DNA of 38,000 bases from Owenia fusiformis (lineage: Eukaryota > Annelida > Polychaeta > Sabellida > Oweniidae). A program made the translations under genes and the position numbers. Below, one piece after another: positions 22,101 through 34,100 of this stretch. The notes beneath the pieces are model-generated. The model saw only the letters and a program-made list of their open reading frames with translations. It was not told where the DNA came from and ran no database searches. How positions within the stretch are numbered: position 1 is the stretch's first letter; each line of letters begins with the position of its first letter. The stretch covers positions 1 through 38,000 of the forward strand of contig CAIIXF020000062.1 of assembly GCA_903813345.2 (NCBI GenBank). Direction: 5' to 3'.

Positions 22101-25100
22101 TTTAACTCCTTCACTGCATCTAATAAGGTATATAGATACTAATTACGGGACATTTAGGAATTAAGTGACTAGACCAAAGCAAGCATGTTTGAGATTTTAA
22201 TGATTTTAAATAAATTACCACTTCACTATTGCTTTTAGACATTCAATCAGTTTTATTTGTCCAACAAACCATATTCACAATTGTTCAATCCAACGAAGAT
22301 TAGGGGATAAGCTAAGAGACCCCTCCATTTGTCCGTCCATCCATCCTTCAACTAGACAACAGCAACACCAAAGTGTAGCAAATCCCATCGAACAGCCATG
22401 ACTGGCATTTTTTTACAAACAAAGTATACAGCAAAAATGGCAGCCATTTTTCAAAATGGCCACCTTCTACCAAAAGTGTCATTAGACAGTGTGCCACGCT
22501 TATAGTATTCACGCATCAAATATGAACAAAATCGCTCTACTACTTTTCGAGTATAGTAAAATACGTTAAAATGACGGCCATTTTTCAAAATGGCTGCCTT
22601 CTACCAAAAGTGTCATTAGACAGTGTGCCATGCTTATAGTATTCATATACCAAATATGAACAAAATCGCTCGACTACTTTTCGAGTTACAGCAAAAATCG
22701 TAAAATAACGAGTAAAGGCCGCCATAGTTCAATTCTTTGAAGCAAATGATTCTAAAAGTACAACATATCTTTGAAAAAATATCATTCTGTTAAGTGAAAT
22801 TGTAAAAAATATTTTGCAATGTGTGAAATTGAATTAAAGCACATGATTCAATGAATAGTGGATGCTTCAATTCACTTATGTCTTCTAGTATAGGCTTTGA
22901 ATTTGGACTACCACCCTCGTTCATAGTCTAGAATCAGGACATATGTTAAATTTAATCATCTACAATGCATTGAGTCATTGGCTTAAATCTTATAATATAA
23001 TATGCCTATCAATATAATATGTAATTATTTAAGTATCATCTCAATGCTTTAATTTTAATAGAATTATTTTAATATTTTACTAACTGTATAATATGTAGTT
23101 TGCATTACTGTTGATAAATAAATAAATGATTGCACTGTTCAGTAAAGAAATATAGCAATTGTATTATTTAAACTGACTATACACTATAGAAATGATTTTC
23201 ATTGAAAAATCAAATCAGTACCAAAATTATGGTTACCCTGTAGTAGTGAAAGGCACATTAGAAATGAATATCACCCCCTTCAATCTATTTTTACAGGTTT
23301 TTATGATTATTTCAGATTTTTCTATAGTTTGCGTAACCAGGACGGTGAATTTTCTTCATTTTTCATCAAACATTTCATCTTACCAATATTTATTATATCT
23401 GTCAATTTTATCAAAATCGCGCCGCTACGTTTGAAAATAATTCAAATTATGTAGTTTTTCCCATTGAGCTCCATTATAAAAATGGAATTTTCAAACTTAA
23501 TATTTTAAAATTCTACGTGGTGAAAAGTTGCATATTGAGTAGTTAGTTAATGTTATGGTGTTAAAAATTCAAAACAAAAAGGAATAAAGAAAAAATGCCA
23601 CAGAGCAGTCTCAATAGAGTATCTTTAAACGAGCTCGTTTCGTAAGATTATTGGAGTTAAATCATGCGTAACATACATCATCTTCTTCAGAAAGAATTAT
23701 ACTCTGCATCGAAATCAAAATTGCAAGGATAGTATTCAACAGACATGAGTATAATGATTCCCGTTGATAGCAACGTGAAATATGTAAATCTCCCGTTCTA
23801 AACACGCAACTTTGAAGTTGAACGGGTATCTGAAGTAGACTAAAGCGGTACAATCCTATGTTGATTCAATGTACTTTTCGTTTACGTATACGTTTTGAAA
23901 AACCGTATTTGCTTAACCTCTCTACTGTTACACTATTCTACTTAATCATTATGACGCAATGCACGCCATGTACCTCTTGAGAAACGCTTTAAATATCGAT
24001 TTAAATTGATTATCCATCTAAATCCCTTAATGTTTGTTTGTTTGTTTGTTTGTTTATCTTTATTTCCTTCTCAAAGAAGAGCTTTTTAAAAATAATTAAA
24101 CAAGCAGTTATTTAAAAACAATTATTTACAAAACAAATATATTTACATTAGTAATTTGACTATCTAGTTTTACCGCATGCATACTTTGCCACCAAGATGA
24201 TTATTTGTTCACATACATTTTCATTTAACTGAATGTCAGTATTTGAACCTAGGAGAGTTTCAACTAAAACTTCTTCATCGCCATTTAATAATTGATAAGA
24301 TGAGCTCACGTCTAATGCATTCGTTATATTATCAAAAAGACGATCTCTTTCAATCATAAGTCCTGAACATTCCAAAAGGATATGTTTTGTGACATCTCTG
24401 TATTCACCCTGGCATAATATACATTTAACAGTGACTGGGTGATCTTCAATTAGTGCAAGTTGAAGAAGAGTTGCCAAAGGCCACAATAAAGCTGGGTATT
24501 GTTTTCCTAGCACATAATGTATACTCGGTTCTAATTGTGTGTGGATATTTGCAAATCTTTTGAGCCGAACATCTTCGTGAACCTGACTTTGATACAACTG
24601 ATTTGCCGACTCTTGGATGTTACATTTAATTCTAAATTTCCACATATCTTTGGGTACTTTTTGACCATGACTGATGAACCTTTCAAAGTCTTCCAATAAA
24701 TACGGGTATTTACTCAAAATGTTTTGAATTTCTGGAATGAAACCATCAGATTTCCTTGAACATGACATCCTCACAATATATAAGGGTTATGTACTGGGAG
24801 GTTTTGGATATGGGGTTTATCCAGAGGGAGTTATGCATATCTACCCGAGGGACCGTAGGGACCGAAGGTAGATGTGCATATCTCACGAGGGATGAACCCA
24901 ATATCCAAACCGACCGTACATAACTGCTTTATCCTATACCAAGTAGAGTTTTCTAATTTTCTTTCGATTTTTTTCAATTTTTTCACATTTTTCTAATTTT
25001 TTCAATTTTTTCAATTTTTCTATTTTTTCAAATTTTTATTTTTTTAATTTTTTTATATTTTTTCTTTTTTTCAATTTTTTCAAATTTTTAAAAAAAATTG

Positions 25101-28100
25101 TTTTCGAAGAGGGAAGATATGCCCTGGAGCGGGAGATATGGCGGGAGATATGGAGGTTCGGGATATGGAAACCTCAAAATCAGGATACGGGATATATCTT
25201 ACCAACTTATCTCCCTAAAACTCTACTTGGCATAGGATAAAACTGCTAATTCTTGATATAAATATATGTCTCTGCACAGATTTTTCAGATGAATTAATCA
25301 GTCTGTTTAAAAATAAGACCTTTGTTTTTTCAATATATTGTTCCATTGTTAGTAGGCCAAGCGCCCCGATAGCTGTAACTGATGGTGTTTTCCATGGAAG
25401 GCCCTGGGCACGCTTGGCAAAATATCTCTGGACTCTCTCAATTTCTAGCTTTTGAGATTTGATGATATTACCCCAAAGCTCACACCCATAGAATGCTGAA
25501 GGAAGTATAACTTTATTCCATATGTTGACAGAACAAATAGGATTCAAACCATCATGTCGTATACCAATTCCACACAATGAGTTGAAGATTTGTTTTGTCT
25601 TAACACAAGATATATGGACAGCATCATTTGGCGTAAGCTTTGTGTTCAACGTATTTCCAACATAAGTCACTTGATTGACAACAGGTATTGCTTCTTGACC
25701 TAATCTAAATGTGTTTTGTAGCATTTCGGGCACATTGTTTGTACTATTAAAAACAATAACTGAGCTTTTGTTCCTAGTCCCAGCATGATACACAAGACGC
25801 CACTTTTGGCTAAAATCAAAGACAACATTAAGTAGGCTTTGTAAGCCATCTAAAGTGCGTGACAAAATGGTAGTATCATCGGCAATATATATATATATAT
25901 AATATGGCTTCTACAAACGAGTTTATTGAAATCGTCTTCCTCAAGATAAAACAATCCGATGAAAGCTCTGATCTGAAGTAGACTAAGTAGCGCTTGTTTT
26001 GTATGCGCGCTATACTCATTACTGTATTGATTCATGACTTTGCTTTACGGTTATGTTTACTAATATGATACACCCAATATGGCTGACTTGGTAACATTTA
26101 ACCAGTCAGATTGTATTAAGTTAAATATGGCGAGAAAATATATTTTAATTTCATCTCCAGGCTGTAGATGGGGAATTTGGAGCCAGTGGGTAAAAGAACC
26201 ATGTACCAGAACCTGCGGAGGTGGAACCATTCGACAAACTAGAAGACGAGTGAAATTGTTTGGGTCAATAGGCGAGCCACAATGTCAAGGGAAAGCTTTT
26301 GAAGTATTTTCTGGTGTATGCAACACACAACGCTGTATAGGTAGAGCTGCTTCGACATGTAGTTCAGTCTATGCATTTTTAATATGCATTTCAATGACAT
26401 AAGTATGAGTGAAAAGACATATTAGAGAGATTTCGCGCATAAGTGAAAGTACAACTTATACGTATATGTATACTTTAAAGGGTCATGTTGAACTATTATA
26501 TTTACTAAAATCAATTTCAAATTGTACTTAATGGAACATAACTATTCCTGATATAGAAAAGCTCCATCAACTAGAGACTGTGAATGCACTGTCATTTGCA
26601 CGTGTAGATTATGCACATTATAATTAAATGCTTGCTTCCGTGTTCTAGTAGTTGTAGCGTATTATAAACACGATCCTTCAAAGTGAGTCATGATCCTTTA
26701 AAGTGAGTCATTACATAAACAAGTTGATTATTTCAAAGTTTTAATGCTCAGTATAAGTTCAATGAACTTACAAAACGGTATAAATACGAAGTTGATAAAC
26801 GTATACAGTTCACACTACTATACCTTGCATTAGGTGTTCATGAGCAACCCATTTGGCTTATTAGTAATGATTATGTATTTGTTTTTATTTGTCTGTTCCT
26901 TATGAATGGTTTATCGGTTGAAAATTAGATGCTAGTAAGGCACTTTCAAAAATATATTAAACAATTCAATTAGACAAACAAAGTATCTTATGCATTTCTA
27001 GGTGTTAGGTATAGTAGTGTGAGTTGCATCTCCGTATAAAACTTTACCTACATGTGCGTGGAACAATTGACCGCAAACATTTTTTAAAATTAATTGGCTG
27101 AGTAGGAACAGTATCCAATCAAATACTTTAACCATCGATTTGAAACACCAATCAAACCAGTAGGTTCTAGCAATTCCTGGAAACGACCCATTCAGTAGCT
27201 CAACAAATGACATACAGGGTGTTTCATAACGAGCATTTCCAAAAAGTCAATTTGAGAAGAGATGGGTCTATAACATATGTACTATATATGAGCCTGTTTT
27301 ATGCTAGACAAACACATTTTGATCAACTAAACATGCTACAATTCAAGAAAGTACAAATGGCATCCCTTTGACCTTTATTTATTACAGTCCGAGAAGATCT
27401 TTCCTGACGAAAACCCCACATTATGAAACACCTTGTACGTTTATTTATAAGTATAAGTATACGTTATAAGTTGTACTTTATGTATGTGCGAAATCACTCT
27501 ATTGTCTTGTCGATTTAGATAATGAGGTATTTCTTAATCCTCAACATGTATATAGGTTTTATTTGTTAAGTATTCCATCATCTCCATGTATTGCAATGGC
27601 TTTAGTATCAATGAAATGACACATGGTCTTGTAGGTTTGAATTGTAAAGTATTCCATCATCTCCAACATGTATTGCAATGACTTAAGTATGAATGAAATG
27701 ACACGTGGTCTTGCATGTTTGAATTGTAAAGTATTCCATCATCTCCAACATGTTTTACAATGACTCTAGTATCAATGAAATGACACATCGTCTTGTAGGT
27801 TTGAATTGTAAAGTATTCCATCATCTCCAACATGTATTGCAATGACTTAAGTATGAAATGCCACGTGGTTTTGTAGGTTTGACTTGCGAAGTATTACTCA
27901 ATCTTCAGCATGTATATCAATGGCTTTAGTATGAATATCCTTATTCTTTAAATTGATGCATATATTAATTCCATGTGTGTATTTTCCAATCTGCTTTAAT
28001 ACCTAGAAGATCATGAATCTTAGCTAAATTCTAGGGTGTAGATGGAGTCAATGGGGAGTCTGGCAAAAGTTTCCATGTACTAAATCATGTGATGGAGGCG

Positions 28101-31100
28101 TCATTCGTCAGACTAGAAATAGACAGAAGATATACGATAGTTTTGGAATTTCTATGGAATGTTTTGGCAATTCGTCTGAATCCTTCGAAGGTGTATGTAA
28201 CACAATGGGATGTGTAGGTAAGTCAATAAATCTTGAGACTCTGTGTGTTACTTTTAAGTCTTGATGCCATTCTGCATCACGGGTGAGAGCTACGGGGCAG
28301 CTATACTCGTATACTAGTATGTCCTACTGCATTTGCTGATTTTACAAGCATTCTATCATTTTAACAAGACATTAAAATAAAACTTTCTTTGTATAGGTTA
28401 CAAAAATGACGTTTGTAGATTAAGAGGCATTATTCTTAAAAAGTATAAATCCTTTGATTTTTAAAAAGTACTTAGGCAAATGCAAATTAGATTAAGCGAG
28501 TGTAAAGGAACAGCTCGCACCATTAGTATAACAAGGTTCTAAGTGGCTCAAACCATGTTTTGAGAAAAACAGGATTGAAGTTTGGGACTTTAATAACTTT
28601 TTTTCTATTTATTGTAGGTCATCAAGATTTTGGGAATTGATTAATGACATAAAACCCTGCCTTTTGGTGAATTTTTTTTAAAATTGACACTATACATCTG
28701 GTTTTTTCAGCAAAAATCAAAATGCATATAGAACCTTTTACTGACAAAAGCTAACCAAGTTCTTAATTGGTTGCATATAGAACTTATTTTGCCATTCATT
28801 CCATTGGGGGACAAGTATTTTGATCAGAATCAAAATTCAACAATGTCATTTTGATTTCATGTTGCCTAATTCATAACAAAATTATGAAAAAAGAAAAATA
28901 CATATTTCTAAAAAATACAAAAATAACTAGTAAATACAGACATGTCATCATAAAATAAGCATCAATATCAAAATATTGCACAATTACACTGTATCATCAA
29001 ACAAAACTCTGCAATTGCAGTATTGAAACTTACCATTACTTACCATTGAAACTTACCATGCATATATATGCAAATTAATATATTTCACTGTCATCAGAAA
29101 AATATCTGAATACATATCACATTCAGGTTTAATGTACAGGGTGGTCAAAACAGGACCGGGGAAAAGTTTAATAACTTGGTCAATCTTGCATATTTTGTCT
29201 TGAAGTTGAAAACCCAATAAATGAACTACATGATTCTGAAATTTCAAGGAAAATATACAAAATTGACAAAGTAATTCAACTCTTCTTTGGTCCGGTTTTT
29301 GACCACCTTGTATTTATAAATCCTAAACTGCTGGCAAATATAAAAATATACTTGAAATTATCCTTATCCCATACAAGGGTATCCTCCATACACCAATTAA
29401 CTTTATGGCCTTAACCAATAGATCAGCAGTAATGACTCATGAAACACTTATAAGGTAGTGTAATAAAATACCATTGTAAAGTTAAAAAAACAAGCAAAGA
29501 GCATGGATATTATCTTTATCACCATATATATAAAGTTTGCTGGTCTATGCTTTTACTTCCTTGTGTTTCTTATGGTGTTTCTTTTAACGTTCACGTTTTG
29601 ATTTCATACATTATGTGGTTCATAACTTTGGCACACACTTTCCATGTATATAATATATAAAGAATACACTATTATGGGCATTATCTTCACTACCACTTCA
29701 TGGTTAACATTTACTTTTTACTTAATTTTCCTTATGTTTCATATGCTGTTTCTTTTGCTTTCTGAATTGATTTTTTACTGTATATTTACTATAAAAATAC
29801 TCTTATGGACATTATCTTCACTATCACACTATCGCTTATGTTTGCTTGTCCATAATTTTACTTTCTAATGTTTCTTATGCTGCTTTCTCTTACTTTCTAG
29901 TTTTAATTCTAGTTTTTTTGGTAACATTCATAGGGAATAAATCATATCATTTCATGAAAACGGTGACCTTGTCCTACGGAAATTGAGATTATGTTCCACA
30001 GCAAGTTCGCACGGCGATACTGTATAGCACATGCTCTAGGGAATTGATTCTACTTTCCATAGACACCAAACACATCTTTGTCGATATAATAATGAAAAAG
30101 CCTTAGGTCCCAACCTCCTTTGTTTACATTTACAAAAACGTGAAAAATGACAAAAGTAAAAGTTGTTCTAAATTTTTTAATTTAAAACTCTTGAAACCGA
30201 TTTCACTTGCCGTGACAGATACTTTAGTCTTTCACGTACCGAACATGTCAATTTGGTTCGTAATATCTCCAAATAAACAATTTCACCATTTTAAATATCT
30301 CGATGCTTGTCCACGTGTTCATTATTATTGGTTTTCTGTCACATGACCAAATGTTAAGTTATGATTGGTCAAGACCTGATGTTAATTAGAATCTTATAAT
30401 ACCAGCTATAACTGACATTGTCTATAGAACTTTTTCATTTAAATTTGATTGGATAAGAGTTAGAACCTTCTTATACGTAGTTTATTGTAAATTAAATGGA
30501 CTTACACCCTTTTGATATTGAGAAAAGCATATTTAGAGTAAAGATGGAAGTTTGTTGTTGATTTCATTGGAAAGAGCATGCCCAAATTAGTCAGTATGCA
30601 AAGTTACAGCATTTTTCTCAAAATGTCACTTAGAACCTTATTATACTAATGGTGCGAGCTATTGTATTGCAAAATGTTGGACAGGTTTATTATCCCATCG
30701 AACGAAGTTCGGAGGGATATAGGGACGCCTCCGTCCGTCCGTCCGTCCGTCCGTCCGTCCATCCAGGCAATTACTCAAATATTGTTGGCCCGATTTTGTT
30801 CATATTTGGTACACATACACCCCATGGGTGTAGAAGTTCTGCTCGAAAACCGATTTCCAAAATGGCTGCTTATTTAAAAATTGCGGCCATTTTAGTGCCG
30901 ATTTTACAATAATTTAGATGCAATATGTAAATAGCAATATGTTTTAAATGAAGAACATTATATAGGGCATTGATAAAGCTAGAAATGTAGATATTAAAGA
31001 AACACATGGCAGCCAAATAGACAAATGGTGGCCTTTTTTCGTTATTTTACGATTTTTGCTGTAAATCGAAAAGTAGTGGAGTGATTTTGTTCTTATTTGG

Positions 31101-34100
31101 TATATGAATATATGAAGCATGGCTCGCTGTCTAATGACACTCTTGGTAGAAGTCGGCCATTTTGAAAAATGGCCACCATTTTAACGTATTGTACTATTAC
31201 TCAAGAAGTAATGGAGCGATTTTGTTCATATTTGGTACTATAAGCATGGCACACTGTCTAATGACACTTTTTGGCGGCCATTTTGAAAAATGGACATCAT
31301 TTTAACGTTTTTTTTTTACTATAACTCGAAAAGTAGTGGAGCGATTTTGTTCATATTTGGTATGTGAATACTATCAGCATGGCATTGTCTAATGACACTT
31401 TTGATAGAAGGTGGCCAATTTCAAAAATGGCTGCCATTTTTGCTATATACTATGTTTGTAAAAATGCAAGCCATGGCTGTTCGATGAGATTTGCTACGCG
31501 TTGGCGTTGCTGTTGTCTGGTTTTTGCTTGATTTGTTTTAGAACCATACATTCTACATCTTACATCAGAGCAATATGTTCAGCAATATCTTCTACTAAAG
31601 TGCGTAAGATAATAATATCGTTTGGAATACACCGATACGTCATGTTTTACTGAAGTATAATTTGTCCCCCATCTCATCACTTTTTCAAAAATGCTGGTTT
31701 TGAAAAGAGACGACCTCGATTTAATTCTCGGACAAAGTATTTTGCAGAATGAGATACTCTGATCTATCGGCTTTAGTTGAACATATTTTTTTCACGATAG
31801 CTGTGGAAGGAATGTTTGGTCAAGAAATACCCTAGCGTTTATATATCAAAGTGATCCAAAATCGATGGTCACTTGGACAAATTATCACTTTTTTCGAGTT
31901 CGATGTCACTTATGTCTATATAGTGGCTGGTCACTTGAATTTGTTTTCAGGATGTAATTTCGAGGATAAAAATATCATTTTCACTAGAACTCAAATCTGA
32001 GTACATGAAACCAAAGTCTGAAATCAGAAAATTCTGAATTTTATGTTCGTCTCAAAATTTTTCTTCTACATTTGCTAACATGTCCTAATCTAGTAAACAA
32101 TGATTTGAACTTTAGGGATAAAGATATCACTTTTACTAGAACCTTAGACTAACATAAAATTATGTTAGTCTCAGCTAGAACACAGAGTAGTCATTGTTGT
32201 TTCCTTGCACATGCGTACTTTGAATATTCTCAATCGATATGTGTTTTGTATATGCTTTGGTAGAACACAATACAGAATGAAACTAACGTGTCCATAAATT
32301 CTCACAAATGTCTCTAGTGTTTTACACCAAATTAAGATAATTAATAATTTCGGGAGACCGTCGTTACAGTATGGAGTTTAGGTTGTTATGATAACATTTT
32401 ATGAGAATAGTTGGATATATTTACATTAAAATCGAATAGTGTTCTCATCATCTAACTACCTTTTCAAAATTTTGTTCATAATTGATCCAAACGTGTCAAA
32501 TCCCCCTCCGCTACCAAAAGCTGACTACGGGCATGCTATTCTGATGTTCCGAGTTCGATATTAATTAATATAGATATCTACATTGTGGCTTGATCCTTGA
32601 TTTATTTTTAGGATGTCGATGGGCCCCCTGGGGAGGATGGAAAAATATGCCATGCTCTAAATCGTGTGATGGCGGTGAAACCGGTCAAATGAGAACACGA
32701 CACAAAGCCTTTGATGCGCTTGGAACTTCTCCTCAATGTCTCGGTGAATCAATGGAATCATTCAAAAAACCATGTAACACGGAACCGTGCAAGAGTAATG
32801 TCATAATTTAGTATTCAATTATAATTGTAATTTCAAGGATAAAGAGATCATTTTCACTAGAACTCAGATCTGAGTAAATGAGACCAAAGTCTGAAAATCA
32901 GAAAATTCTGAAAAAATGTTTGTCCCAAAATAGTTCTTCTACTTCTTAAGATATACTGAAAAACTTTTGCTTACCTTTCTACCATCTTGTATATTCCACC
33001 TTGAGGCACAATATCTATGCCCAGTGATCGTACAAAATAGATGGAGGGGGATTAGGCGATTTCTGCATGAAAACTCAACAAAGGATAGGTATCGATATGG
33101 AGAACTGAATTCAACAATGTTTTTCTCTTAAAACAATCATTGAAATCATTCTGTAAAAAAACATGGTATTTTATGTAATGTTGACTGATTAACAACAATT
33201 TAATCCGAAAATTATTTAGAAATATTTGATATAACTGTTTTTGTTAACATTTTTTGTTTTTTTTAGTGCAATTGTTTTTGCTCCCTTCTACCAATTCTTG
33301 AGAATGAAATAAAATGTCTTTCCGAACCTTGTTGGAACAAAATACCATATACAACATGTTTTTGGACCTCTCAATATTAAAGTTATACAAAGGAATTTTT
33401 GGTTCATTTTAAAAAAGTATTCAAAAAATTAAAACAAAATCCCCCCAAAATAGATAAAAATCCAAAAAAACTTTTATTTCATTAACAAGATACTTTTTTT
33501 AAAATGAACCAAAATGTCCTTTGTACAATTACAATATTGAGAGACCTAAACATGTTGTATTTATGTCGTTTTGTTCCAATGAGGTTCGGTAAGATGTTTC
33601 ATTTCACTCTGGAAACATGATACCAAGAACAAAAAAAGTGTTTGATGTGCTTTTTAAAACAATATAGATGAAAGTATGTATATCTATTTCAAATTATATT
33701 GTTACCATTCAAAAGATGGCAATTCAATTGACAATTTGTAAGATTTTCAAAAAATGTTGATGACTGGTTTAAGAGAAACGTGTGTTCAAAAAGTTCGCCA
33801 TATCGATACCCAATCTTTGGGAGATTTATTTTTTCAAGAGAAAATTTACAACTGAAATGCCAAATGAATAGTTGCAGTGCATGGCAAACTACGTTAGGTC
33901 TTCTACTTCTTTTGAACTGATACTCTTCAAAGATATGAGATCTATTAAAAAGGCGCATTATCACCAAAGTGCAAAACTCAATGTTTTTGCTATAAATCGG
34001 GCAACAATGGTATACACGGCCTGTAATAAATAGGTATAAAGGACCTTATTATTACAATACTAATGGCATTGCTCACGTTTTAAAGTTAGATTTCATGCGT

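Noticed and set aside
24160-25865. Two separate minus-strand host genes
   Set aside because: Both pieces match consecutive parts of one non-LTR ORF2 (RT then zinc-knuckle-like C-terminus), split by an inserted foldback element.
27557-27950. Regularly spaced repeats resembling a CRISPR array
   Set aside because: The whole 82-bp unit repeats with no unique spacers, and the genome is eukaryotic.
29644-29868. Hydrophobic 74-codon frame that looks like a membrane protein
   Set aside because: It lies in T-rich internal repeats of the 28512-30660 element; the TTT/CTT content alone gives F/L runs.
33689-33967. 92-codon minus-strand frame
   Set aside because: Part of it is the right arm of a long inverted repeat, and no domain could be recognised.
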